From Cylindrospermum stagnale PCC 7417 (GTDB lineage: Bacteria; Cyanobacteriota; Cyanobacteriia; Cyanobacteriales; Nostocaceae), in assembly GCF_000317535.1 (NCBI RefSeq), contig NC_019757.1, positions 533,001 through 597,000 on the forward strand: a stretch of 64,000 bases of DNA. The letters are read 5' to 3'. Below, one piece after another: positions 8,084 through 17,799 of the stretch. How positions within the stretch are numbered: position 1 is the stretch's first letter; each line of letters starts with the position of its first letter. The notes under the pieces were generated by a model that saw nothing but the letters and a program-made list of their open reading frames with translations, did no database searches and had not been told where the DNA came from. A program made the translations under genes and the position numbers.

Positions 8084-9855
8084 CAATCACCTCGAAGATT
8101 CAAAACACGTGGGTTAAGTCCGATGACCTGTGTTGAGTCTACTGGTACTTCAACTAAAATGGACTGACTATTGGAGTTATAGCAGACATCCATAATTTCG
8201 AGCAAATTGCTCAAGTCAGGCTTTAACCGATATCCATCCCAAGCGTGGGCTTTTGCGGCTGCGACAAAATCAATATTTTGGAGGTGAGCATGATAGCGTG
8301 TGCTATCAACTCCTGGGAGAATTGACGGTGCACCCTGTTCAATTATGCCGTAGCTGTGGTTATTGATGATAAACAAACATAATCCCAGATGACTAGCGTC
8401 GGCGATCGCACCTCCATATAAGCGCCAACAGCCATCACCAGAAAAGATGAAAGTGTGTAGTAATGGATTACCAAGCTTTGCGCCACAACCAAGTCCGAAA
8501 GCACCACCCATTGCCGAACCATGATACATAGAGTGGAACCTAATATTAGGGTGACGGCGTTGCATGAGGTAGGGGCGATCTTTGTAGGCCATGCAAACAT
8601 CGTCAAAACCAATAGTATTAGGTTGCCACAACTGCCCAATTTGTTCGTAGAAGGATAATAAATCTACAGTATCTGGGCGCACTGTCCGAGAAATGATCCG
8701 GGTATTTAGGCTTACAAGTGGCGGATTAACGCCGGATAAATCCTTGTTTTGTGGTAGTCGGTTCAGTAATTCTTGAAGCACGAGGACAATGTCACCATAA
8801 ACTTTTTGGTACTCAAAAGCCGCGCGATGTTGAAAATTTCCGTCTTTATGACCGTAAGGGCACAGAAAATGAGTTAAGTGCCATACATTACCTGCCCGGA
8901 TTTGTTCGTTATTGAGAACATACTCATAAGGGTCAAGCCCGATCATAATCAACACATCATCAGAATTTATACTCTGCCAAAGTTTCATTGCTCGGTCGTT
9001 ACCACCAAACATAATATGTCCATATCCGTAGGGATTGGTTTCACTAACGGCATTAGCACCATTGACAGACCAGATGATAGGTGATTTGAGTCGATACGAT
9101 AAATCGTCGATGAGGCTGCTGATTTGCTCATATCTTGCCGCTTCCTCACCAACATACAGAATAATCCGCTGGGTTGGTTGGATTTGGGCAAGTTGGCTGG
9201 CTAATGCATCGATATCTGAATAGTTGATTTCGCTGTTGCTATGTGTAGGGGGGAAAGATAGCTGATTTAGATCAATATCTTGGGAAAGGATATCTGGATG
9301 AAATGCAATTACTACTGGTCGTGACTGGGACAAAATCTTTTGAACCATTAATAGTTTGTCTTCAATCACACTCAGATCATCAATAACCACGCAGCCATCA
9401 CCCAATTCTGCTTGCAATTGAGGAATCAAGTTCATTCCATTTTCGGAAACGTCCTGTAAGGGAGCTTTGTCATGCACTTGGGTTGAGTTTAAGGCTACAA
9501 GATATACTGCTGGTATATTATGTAGTTTTGCCTCAGTTAAACCACAGAGACCCAATTTTGTTGCTGCCCCAGTTGTCAAAATTGTTCCCGCAAACTTACC
9601 TGTTGCTAAATAATAACCGAGGGGAATAAAACCAGTAATATATTCATTCATCGTCAGCATTCGTGGTATTCCATCACGCAGTTGGTGAAGATGAGTGAGT
9701 GGCAATAAATGTTGCGCTATCTTAATTACGCCACCGCCATTAACACCAGCATAATGCTTGATTCCCCATTGCTTAAGAATTTCGAGCAACGCAAAATTTC
9801 CAGAAACTAGCTTGCTTAAGCTTTCCTGAAGAAGAAATTTAGTTTCAAGTAACAT
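8074..9855 (-). CDS. Thiamine-diphosphate-dependent enzyme (acetolactate synthase/decarboxylase superfamily)
   Basis: This 593-residue protein has the three-domain layout of the POX/ALS family. The N-terminal Pyr domain carries the catalytic-type Glu (TMNEYITG, residue 71), the centre is a TH3-like Rossmann domain (IIWSVNGANAV), and the C-terminal PP domain has the ThDP-Mg motif SGDGCWR ending in FIINNHSYG (GDG to NN, about residues 470-500). It should cleave and join 2-keto-acid carbon chains. The pairing with the divergent KAS III gene (236-bp shared upstream region) suggests acyloin-like or decarboxylative specialised chemistry rather than branched amino acid synthesis, but no substrate can be read from sequence. 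ScyA-like and sulfopyruvate-decarboxylase-like roles are alternatives. Confidence 0.8.
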   Translation of the reverse strand: MLLETKFLLQESLSKLVSGNFALLEILKQWGIKHYAGVNGGGVIKIAQHLLPLTHLHQLRDGIPRMLTMNEYITGFIPLGYYLATGKFAGTILTTGAATKLGLCGLTEAKLHNIPAVYLVALNSTQVHDKAPLQDVSENGMNLIPQLQAELGDGCVVIDDLSVIEDKLLMVQKILSQSRPVVIAFHPDILSQDIDLNQLSFPPTHSNSEINYSDIDALASQLAQIQPTQRIILYVGEEAARYEQISSLIDDLSYRLKSPIIWSVNGANAVSETNPYGYGHIMFGGNDRAMKLWQSINSDDVLIMIGLDPYEYVLNNEQIRAGNVWHLTHFLCPYGHKDGNFQHRAAFEYQKVYGDIVLVLQELLNRLPQNKDLSGVNPPLVSLNTRIISRTVRPDTVDLLSFYEQIGQLWQPNTIGFDDVCMAYKDRPYLMQRRHPNIRFHSMYHGSAMGGAFGLGCGAKLGNPLLHTFIFSGDGCWRLYGGAIADASHLGLCLFIINNHSYGIIEQGAPSILPGVDSTRYHAHLQNIDFVAAAKAHAWDGYRLKPDLSNLLEIMDVCYNSNSQSILVEVPVDSTQVIGLNPRVLNLRGDCHL

Positions 9856-10090
9856 CGTAGATTGCCTGAGAAGAGATACACCTTAATCAATTCAACGATA
9901 AGTGTAAATACATAATAAATTTGAAAATTTACTGTGAAGTGGAGTATTCTTTTATGAAGATATGGTTACTCCTAAAAATTGCGCTTACTGAGATTTTGGT
10001 CAGTTAACCCTTGGTGTGCGATCAATTCCAGTAAAATTATAAATTTGGTATATGATGTGACTTTGCAAAACTTAAAGGAGATTTTTCAGG
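9856..10090. promoter_or_regulatory. Divergent promoter region between ThDP enzyme and KAS III
   Basis: The 235 bp between two head-to-head starts must hold both promoters. An AT-rich stretch with TATAAATTTGGTATATGATG (about 10036-10055) lies upstream of the KAS III gene, whose ribosome site AAGGAG sits at 10074-10079. No operator is definable by eye. Confidence 0.4.
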
Positions 10091-11188
10091 ATGCACAATC
10101 CAGTAGGTATTCGCTCACTCTCTGTCAGCTTTCCCAGCATAATTCGTACCAACGATTACTACAAAGAAAATTATCCTAAGTTGGTTGCTCAGGCTGAACA
10201 ACAAGGCTTGGCAAAGCTATTTTCGCCTGCTAAATCCACTCCCAGCAATGAGTTTGAATTAGAGATGATGCCACATATGTCAGATCCATTTCGTGGCACC
10301 ATTGAGCGACGAGTACTAAGTCCGGGTGAGTCTTCGCTGACACTGGAATATCGGGCAGCAAAAGATGCTCTTGATGCGGCGCAACTTTCTGCCGATCAGG
10401 TTGATCTGCTGATCGTCTCCTCTGTCTCACCTGAATACATTGGATATGGCAATGCCGCCTTCATTGCCCGTCAATTGGGATTGAAATGTGGTGCATGGAA
10501 TCTTGATGCAACCTGTGGTAGTACCCCAGTTGCACTGGAAACCGCCTGTGCCATGGTAAAAACAGGCACTTACCGCAATGTACTGGTAGCTATTTCTTGT
10601 ACATACTCTCGTTTCTTAGATGAAGATGATACTCTCTCATGGTTTTTTAGTGATGGTGCTGGAGCTTTTGTAGTCAGTCCACTGGAAGTCAACCAGGGTA
10701 TTCTGGGCACAAAGACAGTTAACACCAGTGCCTTGTGTGATCAATTAAGAGGTAAAATTGCACAAGATAAACAGGGCAAGCCACATCTGCGTTTTCAAGT
10801 ATCAAAGAACATAAACAAGATTATGGGGGAAACAGCTACGGAATTTTTACGTACGTGTTGTCAAGGTGCTGCCGCCGCTGCTGGTGTAACCTTAGATCAA
10901 ATTGACTTTTTCATTTTTAATACACCCACTGCTTGGTTTGCAAGCTTCTGTATCCGTGTATTGGGTATTGATCCAGAGCGGACAATTGACATTTTTCCTC
11001 TTTACGCTAACATTGGGGCCGTGCTGGCCTTAGCCAATCTCTACCACGCCATACAGTTGGGTAAGATTCGTGAAAATGACTTGGTTCTGATCTATGGCTT
11101 CGGTGCAGCCAGCAGTGCTTGTGCAACAGTGATGCGTTGGGGTGATGTGGCACTAGGTACTGCCCCTCCGAAGGGAGAACGACTTTGA
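10091..11188 (+). CDS. 3-oxoacyl-ACP synthase III (FabH)-like enzyme with altered catalytic triad
   Basis: This 365-residue thiolase-fold enzyme starts at the ATG after AAGGAG. KAS III hallmarks are clear: DLLIVSSVSPE, the nucleophile in LDATCGSTP (Cys142), FSDGAGAFVV (residues 187-196) and the Asn in YANIGAV (Asn307). The usual catalytic His of the PHQAN loop is replaced: the aligned segment is IFNTPTAW, giving Asn277 at the His position. In this family His plus Asn drive malonyl decarboxylation, so the change suggests acyl transfer or non-decarboxylative condensation (inference). It is divergent from the ThDP enzyme and converges on a histidine kinase 43 bp away. It is not the housekeeping fabH by context. 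Confidence 0.85.
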   Translation: MHNPVGIRSLSVSFPSIIRTNDYYKENYPKLVAQAEQQGLAKLFSPAKSTPSNEFELEMMPHMSDPFRGTIERRVLSPGESSLTLEYRAAKDALDAAQLSADQVDLLIVSSVSPEYIGYGNAAFIARQLGLKCGAWNLDATCGSTPVALETACAMVKTGTYRNVLVAISCTYSRFLDEDDTLSWFFSDGAGAFVVSPLEVNQGILGTKTVNTSALCDQLRGKIAQDKQGKPHLRFQVSKNINKIMGETATEFLRTCCQGAAAAAGVTLDQIDFFIFNTPTAWFASFCIRVLGIDPERTIDIFPLYANIGAVLALANLYHAIQLGKIRENDLVLIYGFGAASSACATVMRWGDVALGTAPPKGERL

Positions 11189-11231
11189 AAAACATTTGGA
11201 CTGGTTCAATCAATGGTGTCAAAGGCAAACA

Positions 11232-13994
11232 TTACTTGAGGGGAATTGTGACTACAAACTGAGCACCCTCTCCTGGCGCCGAAATACACTCCAATTTCCC
11301 AAGATGTTTTTCTACAACAATTTGGTAGCTAATTGATAAGCCAATACCAGTGCCTTTACCCACAGGTTTTGTAGTGAAGAAGGGGTCAAATAGGCGGTTT
11401 TTTACTTCGGCGCTCATGCCAGGGCCATTGTCAGCGATGCTGATTATTAGGCGATCGCCTCCGGCGCTGCGCTCCGCGCAATCGCCTTTTTGAATCAAAG
11501 TGCGAATGCGGATTTTGGGTTTTTCAGTCATTTCGCCCTTGACTGATGACTCTTCCAAGGCATCGATCGCATTTACCAACAGATTCATAAATACCTGATT
11601 CAACTGTGCCGCGTAACAATTCACCTCTGGTAAATTGCCGTACTCTTTGCTCACCTTAATTTCCGGACATCCTAGTTTAGCTTTGAGGCGATTTTGCAAC
11701 AGCAGTAAAGTATTATCGATGCCTTCATGGATATCAACTGGTTTCATCCCAGCTTCATCCAAGCGCGAGAAGTTGCGTAAAGATAGAACAATCTGCCGAA
11801 TGCGTTCGGCTCCCATATTCATCGAATCCAGAATTTTAGGTAAATCTTCGCTGAGAAAATCTAAATCAATCGCTTCGATTTCCTGTTGAATTTCTGGTAC
11901 TGCTACATAGTGCTGTTGATAAAGTTCTATTAAGTGCAATAAATCGCTAATATATTCGCTGGCGTGGCTGATATTACCGTAGATGAAATTGACTGGATTA
12001 TTGATTTCGTGAGCAACACCCGCCACCAAATGTCCCAAACTAGACATTTTTTCAGTTTGAATGAGTTGAGCTTGGGTAGAAGAGAGTTCCACTAAAGCTA
12101 CTTCTAGTTGCTGTGCTTTCTGTTCGGCAGTTATGGCAGCCGTACGACTTTGTTGATAGAGTTTAGCTTGGTCAATGGCGATCGCTAATTGGACTGAAAC
12201 TGCTTGTAATAATTCCACTTCACTTTCTTGCCAAGGTCGGAAGCCACTACAGTAACTACAGGTAAACGCACCAATTTCACCACATTGAGTATGTATAGGC
12301 AATGACATAAAGGCAGTGAAGCCAAGATCACTAAAAAACTGCCGTGCTATCGGATCAAGCTCAGTTGCCACATGATCAATTTGAATGATTTCTTTATTCA
12401 AGACTTTTGTGGCTATTGGCCCAATTTCTGCATTAGTCGGTTTGAAACCTAGCAGAGTCTTGAGGTGGGGATATTTAGCCTCAGAGACAACCTCCCAGTA
12501 GGGTAGATCTGTGTTTTGTCGATACCAGACAAAGGCGCAACGATCAATTTGGAATATTTTGTGGATTTCCTGGACAGCAGTTTCTAAAATCGAATTGAGT
12601 TCCAAAGAAGCTCGGATTTGGTTGGCTATCTGATTGATCAGGGCTTCCCGTTGAGCGATCGCTTGAAAATTAGCTGCCGATGCTTGTGTACTTTCGCTGT
12701 GATCACGCACAAGAACAATGATTTGTTGTTCTGGCAATGGTGATAAACTCGCTTGAATATGACCCTTGGCGAATGGCGGTGGTAAAGTATAGTCAAAACT
12801 GACTGAAGATTTAGTCGCCAGTACTTGAGTTATTGCTTCTTGAAAGCGAACTCTCACAGCAGGTGGGAAAAACTCCAGTATCTGCTGGACTTGAAAAACT
12901 CCTGATTCGCTAGATAAATTCTGTGTCTTTCCCACCTGATAATCTAGGACATTGCCATCAGCATCAAGACGAAAGTATAAATCGGGAAGCGATTGTAAAA
13001 TAGCTGCAAGTTGAGAATTTTTTTGGCATAACTGTGCTTCAGCTTGGCAGCGTTGTTTGATTTCGCTTTGCAGTTGCTTCAGTGCTGTTTCTAACTCTAT
13101 TGCCTGTTTTTCGACAGTAGCTTTAAGGTTTTGATTGGCCGCTTCTAGTGCAGCTTCTGTCAATTTACGCTTAGTAATCGACATGACTGCACCCATCATC
13201 AATACTGATTTCCCGTTTTTGTTCCGCAAAACATTACCTTGAATCTGCAACCAATGCACAGTGCAATCGCCTAAGACAATCCGAAAGTCAATATCGCAGT
13301 TAGAGCCATCGACAACAGAGTTATGCATCGCCTCCGTTACCGAGTGCCGATCCTCATGATGGATGCAGTTGAGAAACGCCTCATAAGTACCAGCAAAATC
13401 TCCGGGGTTCATGCCAAACAAAGCATCTGTACCCTGGGACAAATTAAATTTCCCCGTGGTAATTTGCCAATCCCACACTCCCATCTGCGCCCTATTCAGC
13501 GCTAGCCGTAACCTAACTTCACTTTCTTGAGTTGGTATTTCTTTGATTTCTACATCTGTAAAATCCACAAGATAACCGACATAACCGAGAAAACTACCAT
13601 CTGCTGCAAACCGTGGCACTGCTGTATCTAAAATCCAGCGGTATTCGCCCGACTGATGACGCAGGCGATATTGTCTCTGGAACGAATCATGCACCGCAAA
13701 TGCTGTGTGATATCTATCTTCACACCGCTGCCTATCTTCTGGGTGTACGCAACAAGCCCAAATGTTGCTGTTATCTTCTGCTAGCGCCGATACAAAGCGG
13801 TCTGTGTCCAGACATTGTCCCGTAAATTCCCCCCAAACTGCATTGAAGTAGTGGTAAACTCCATCACTTCCAGCCATCCAAATCATCAGAGGTTCTGTAT
13901 CTGCCTGCTGGGAAAGTAGTTGCTCCGACCGTTGTATTTCTGCCCCTACAACTATGATTTGGTCGATCAAGTCTGATACTATTTCCGGAAACAC
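11232..13994 (-). CDS. PAS-PAS-PAS-GAF sensor histidine kinase
   Basis: The protein has 920 residues. Two clear PAS/PAC units occur at about 35-150 and 165-275 (YHYFNAVWGEFTG, then QMGVWDWQITTGKFNLSQG), followed by a coiled coil, a third PAS-like region (about 330-430), a GAF domain (about 455-620), HisKA with LVAGVAHEINNPVNF (His near residue 661) and HATPase with NAIDALEESS, ADNGPGM and GTGIGLSIS. There are no membrane spans, so it senses in the cytosol. Around 11451-11486 the HATPase carries a GC-rich HIP1-linked repeat, translated as GDCAERSAGGD, which looks like an in-frame insertion between conserved strands. No receiver domain or adjacent response regulator is seen. Confidence 0.93.
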   Translation of the reverse strand: MFPEIVSDLIDQIIVVGAEIQRSEQLLSQQADTEPLMIWMAGSDGVYHYFNAVWGEFTGQCLDTDRFVSALAEDNSNIWACCVHPEDRQRCEDRYHTAFAVHDSFQRQYRLRHQSGEYRWILDTAVPRFAADGSFLGYVGYLVDFTDVEIKEIPTQESEVRLRLALNRAQMGVWDWQITTGKFNLSQGTDALFGMNPGDFAGTYEAFLNCIHHEDRHSVTEAMHNSVVDGSNCDIDFRIVLGDCTVHWLQIQGNVLRNKNGKSVLMMGAVMSITKRKLTEAALEAANQNLKATVEKQAIELETALKQLQSEIKQRCQAEAQLCQKNSQLAAILQSLPDLYFRLDADGNVLDYQVGKTQNLSSESGVFQVQQILEFFPPAVRVRFQEAITQVLATKSSVSFDYTLPPPFAKGHIQASLSPLPEQQIIVLVRDHSESTQASAANFQAIAQREALINQIANQIRASLELNSILETAVQEIHKIFQIDRCAFVWYRQNTDLPYWEVVSEAKYPHLKTLLGFKPTNAEIGPIATKVLNKEIIQIDHVATELDPIARQFFSDLGFTAFMSLPIHTQCGEIGAFTCSYCSGFRPWQESEVELLQAVSVQLAIAIDQAKLYQQSRTAAITAEQKAQQLEVALVELSSTQAQLIQTEKMSSLGHLVAGVAHEINNPVNFIYGNISHASEYISDLLHLIELYQQHYVAVPEIQQEIEAIDLDFLSEDLPKILDSMNMGAERIRQIVLSLRNFSRLDEAGMKPVDIHEGIDNTLLLLQNRLKAKLGCPEIKVSKEYGNLPEVNCYAAQLNQVFMNLLVNAIDALEESSVKGEMTEKPKIRIRTLIQKGDCAERSAGGDRLIISIADNGPGMSAEVKNRLFDPFFTTKPVGKGTGIGLSISYQIVVEKHLGKLECISAPGEGAQFVVTIPLK

Positions 13995-14947
13995 TTTTAC
14001 CTGCCTGTTTTGCAGAAGTTTTTAATGGAAGTTTAAATACTTATCTAAAAAAATATATAGAGCTAAATTCTTGACTGAATTATCATTAAGTAAAGAATTA
14101 TATTACATATTTACAACTAGATTATGTCGGTTTCCTATCGTGAGTAATAGTAAAATTACTGAAGTTATAATTACTTATAAGTCCTCAAATATCCAGACAC
14201 CGGAGTTATCTTTTAACCTACTTTAGATAGATGCAGATCTAGACTGATAGTGATATCACAGGGGAGAAAGGTTATAACTATCTCTAAGCCAAAAGTTATA
14301 GGCTTTGCTTAGTTAACTAATATACAATTTAGATCAGTAGCGCAACATAATTAAGTTCGAGTATTGTTAATTTATGACAAAGTTTCCGCAAAAATGTAAA
14401 ATTTTAATGAAGCAAAAAATATATAAATGAAATAAAATTTGGCTGAACAAAATATAAACAATAAATTTCTAAGACGTTCATCCTCATTCTGCGGTTGTGC
14501 TGGTTCTGAATCTTCCCGGCGCTTTATGGATAAATTATCTTCCTGGCAAAGTATGTAAAGGCGATACAAAATTCCAGAGAGATTCCTAAGTAATTGAAAA
14601 TTCCAGAAAGGGCCGCAGGCACGCTACATGTAGGCATTAGCCGTGGGTAAGCACTCCTGCCCTCAAAATGATAAAAACCATGACTGGCAAGAATCCTGGC
14701 TGCTGATGATTGTGTGCAAATCAAATCGGGAACAGCTAACCCATAAATATTGACGGATTTTTGACCTTTGCCACTGAAATTATTTTTTTAAGGATGTTGT
14801 CAGCTAATAAAAAGCACTCAGCCCAAAGTTGCAAATAGACCCATAGCAATGGGAAATGAGCTATCAGCCTGTTGCATGAATAGTTGTCGTTCGCGTTTTT
14901 TATGTTATAAAACTCACAGAAAATTATCTGAGGTGAAAAACTACTCT
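13995..14947. other. Long AT-rich intergenic region
   Basis: The region is AT-rich, with no open frame that resembles a known protein. Small minus-strand frames at 14372-14724 have odd composition. A GC-richer patch (about 14605-14660, containing GCCGCAGGC) resembles dispersed Nostoc repeat fragments. It presumably contains the promoters of the divergent histidine kinase and GTPase genes. Confidence 0.5.
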
Positions 14948-17494
14948 ATGGAACCAGGAAAACTGGGCCGTTTTCAAGAGTACGGCGAATTCATTCTCCG
15001 GAAAATAGACTCGGTGCCCCAACACCCCTCTCAACAAGAAGATTGGGTTCCTGCTAGCCTTGATAACTGTCTGGTTCGCCTCCGAGAAACCGCCGAAAAA
15101 ACTGTAGAACTTGCCACTTCACCAGTTAAAATCGGCGTCATGGGGGAATTCAGTAGCGGTAAAACTTTGCTTTTGGGGAGCTTGATTGGTTATGCAGATG
15201 CTTTACCAGTGAGTGAAAATCCGACTACAGGTAACGTCACCGCCATTCATCTCCGACTGCAAGACGGCTTTGCAACAACCCAAGTAGATAATTACACGGT
15301 AGATTATCTGTCTCATGAAGAAGTGAAGGATTGCCTCAACTTCATGTTAGAGGAAGCAAACAGACGAGCAATAGCAGCCAGACTCCCAGCCCTACCACAG
15401 GCGTTAATCAAGACTGGGCAAGATATTCTTAACTGGTGTGAAGAAGCATGGATTGCCAGTAATAATTTAGAGCTACGTTATCTACTGCGGGAGTTGGTAT
15501 TGTTCCTGCGAGCTTATCAGGCTTATGGTGAAGCGATGTGTGGTAACAGCTATGAAATTGATGCTACTACTGCTCGTGAAGGGCTACAGCTAGTCGAAAT
15601 GCCCATAGCCATTCAAACTCTCAATTTTGAAGATTTACCACCAGCGCATATCCGATTACCGAGTCCACCCCAGCGGTTACCAACTAAGTTATTGCAGAAT
15701 AGTTTTTTACTTATCCGCCGAGTTGATATTGAGGTAAAAATCTCACGGGAAATTTGGGATTTGGCGGGTGTTTCCGAGTTTTTGCTGCTAGACTTTCCCG
15801 GATTGGGGGCGGCGAACTCTGGCGCACGGGATACATTTTTGTCACTGCGGGAATTAGCAGAAGTACAGACAATTCTCGTATTGCTCAATGGTAAATCTCC
15901 GGGAAGCGATCGCGCAAATAAAATTTTTACCATGATGCAGCAGCAGCGACCAGGACAAGATCTCAAGGATCTAATTCTCGTCGGTGTCGGTCGGTTTGAT
16001 CAACTACCCCTAGAAAATGAAGGCGGTGAAAGAGAACTCGATTATCTGATTGAGGATAGTCTTGTCCCCAATGCAATGGATGGGAAAACTGTTTTCCAAA
16101 AACTCAAAGTGCTGCAAACTATTATTGATGGCGCTGAAGCCTTTACCAGCCAAAAAGACCGGATTGTTTTACTATCGCCGCTGTTAGGATTGGCTGAGTT
16201 GGCAAAACGTTCGAGTACAGTCAAAGCTGGTTCACCAGAGTTTTTAGCTAACCTAGATTATCCTAATTACCTGGAACAGTCTAAACGACTGCAACAGAAA
16301 TGGGGACGATTAAGCGAACTGTTGCAAGCATCCGACCCTCGTAACTATCTTGGCAGACAACTAAGTTACTTTGCCCAAGATGGAGGTATTAACAAATTGC
16401 GGGAATTGATTCAAACTCATGTAGCTAATCACGGTCTGAAGCAATTGCATGAAGATACTCGCAGGGCTGCTGATGCAGTGCGTCAACAACAAGATCGCCT
16501 GAAGTATATCTTAGAGGAAATTCACGAGCAAGGGATACCAACAGCAGACAGTCCAGCTTTAAGCGAATTGCGCTTGGTAATTGAAAGCTTGGACAAAAAT
16601 TACCGGAATTTCCAAAAAGATTTAGGCAAAGAACCACTTAAAGACCGACGGGGAGTTGTGGTTAGTGATCTGGTAAAAGACGAACTAACATTTAGAATAC
16701 TTAACTGGAATCAATGGACTTTGCTCTTCAATAAAGCCAACAATGGCACAATTGCTTTAGCAGAATCTAAAGGTGCAGCAGGGAAGCTATTTGACCGAGG
16801 AAACCGAGTTAATAATTCCCTACCAACAAAGAGTGATGATTTTTATCCAGCATTTGAAAAAACTGTTCAGGAACTAGAAAGTTTTGCCCGCGATCTTATT
16901 CGTCAGGCAGTTGCTGACTGTTTGAGTAAATTATCAAGTCAAGTATCCCTAGAACGTACACATTTGCAGGCTATTATCAACCCAGATTTGGAACAAGATA
17001 TTGAATCAAAATTTGGTCTGGAAGAAGCCGACCTATTTTATAAACTGCTGTTAGGATGTGATCCTCAGCAATGGCACGGGGCAATTATCTCAGAAATTAG
17101 TAGCCAAGATCAAGGCATTTCTCCGGGAATTATGTTTCCTTTGGCGCGTCAAGACGAAAAACACAACATTGGTCAAATCTTTGATTGGGCACCTGAAAGA
17201 AGTCAAAACTTACCCAGATCCGCTAATCACCAACTTTTCGTGTTGCGACTGCGAGATGAAATTACTGCTAGCGTCAGTCTCCATCTTGTGCAATATGTTA
17301 GCGAAGTTAATCGGCAAGTTAATTCTGAACTAGAAGGTATTTTAGATCAAATTATTCCCGGTCTGCAAAACCTCTCGAAAAAAGAGGCTTTGCTCAGATA
17401 TATTGCTGCTGGAGACTCACCAACTGAGTTAGCAATTCCTGCTTGGTTACAGATTGTCTCGGAAATTTCGGCAATTTCTTATCTGGATATTTAA
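14948..17494 (+). CDS. Dynamin-like / SrfC-like large GTPase
   Basis: This is a GTPase of about 848 residues from the ATG at 14948 (MEPGKLGRFQEYGEFILRKI), preferred because GAGGTG lies upstream; an upstream ATG at 14849 would add 33 cysteine-rich, unlikely residues. G1 is GEFSSGKTLLLGSLI (near residue 67), G2 is the Thr pair in ENPTTGNVTAIH, G3 is DFPGLGAANSGARD (near 282), and a degenerate G4 may be GVGRFD. The GEFSSGKS-type P-loop and a long helical C-terminus are typical of bacterial dynamin-like proteins and of SrfC-type proteins. It is the first gene of a collinear module with the ATPase at 17800 and the helical protein at 21680. A role in membrane remodelling or stress is inference from the family. 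Confidence 0.8.
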   Translation: MEPGKLGRFQEYGEFILRKIDSVPQHPSQQEDWVPASLDNCLVRLRETAEKTVELATSPVKIGVMGEFSSGKTLLLGSLIGYADALPVSENPTTGNVTAIHLRLQDGFATTQVDNYTVDYLSHEEVKDCLNFMLEEANRRAIAARLPALPQALIKTGQDILNWCEEAWIASNNLELRYLLRELVLFLRAYQAYGEAMCGNSYEIDATTAREGLQLVEMPIAIQTLNFEDLPPAHIRLPSPPQRLPTKLLQNSFLLIRRVDIEVKISREIWDLAGVSEFLLLDFPGLGAANSGARDTFLSLRELAEVQTILVLLNGKSPGSDRANKIFTMMQQQRPGQDLKDLILVGVGRFDQLPLENEGGERELDYLIEDSLVPNAMDGKTVFQKLKVLQTIIDGAEAFTSQKDRIVLLSPLLGLAELAKRSSTVKAGSPEFLANLDYPNYLEQSKRLQQKWGRLSELLQASDPRNYLGRQLSYFAQDGGINKLRELIQTHVANHGLKQLHEDTRRAADAVRQQQDRLKYILEEIHEQGIPTADSPALSELRLVIESLDKNYRNFQKDLGKEPLKDRRGVVVSDLVKDELTFRILNWNQWTLLFNKANNGTIALAESKGAAGKLFDRGNRVNNSLPTKSDDFYPAFEKTVQELESFARDLIRQAVADCLSKLSSQVSLERTHLQAIINPDLEQDIESKFGLEEADLFYKLLLGCDPQQWHGAIISEISSQDQGISPGIMFPLARQDEKHNIGQIFDWAPERSQNLPRSANHQLFVLRLRDEITASVSLHLVQYVSEVNRQVNSELEGILDQIIPGLQNLSKKEALLRYIAAGDSPTELAIPAWLQIVSEISAISYLDI

Positions 17495-17799
17495 CAGCGT
17501 TTTTGCAAAAGCTAATCTTAGGGAAATGTAACCACAGATAAACTACGAGATTTACACAGATAAATATAGATAATTTAGGGGTGTTTATTTGTGGTCATAA
17601 ATAATTAACTAGGGTTTTGGCAAGGTGTCTCATTGTTATACCAAGAAAGAAAAATGATGGCGACAGATGGACAGAGGAAACCAGATACACCAAGCGGTTT
17701 CCCATCCAAAATCTAAAATCTAAAATGGTATTAGTTGTCAGTGGTGATTGGAAAAAATGACAAGTTTGATATGAATTTCGCGCTCAAGGAAAATCTAAA
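17495..17799. other. Intergenic spacer inside the GTPase/ATPase module
   Basis: About 300 bp contain no gene-like frame. A short AAAATCTAAAATCTAAAATGG repeat-like run lies at about 17707-17727. The ribosome site AAGGA is at 17787-17791, just before the ATPase start. Whether the spacer holds a separate promoter is unclear. Confidence 0.45.

Noticed and set aside
8343-8639. 98-residue frame inside the ThDP enzyme
   Set aside because: Shadow frame on the same strand within a well-supported gene with a complete cofactor motif.
14372-14724. Two overlapping minus-strand frames of about 65 residues
   Set aside because: Odd composition, no ribosome sites, cross a repeat-like patch.
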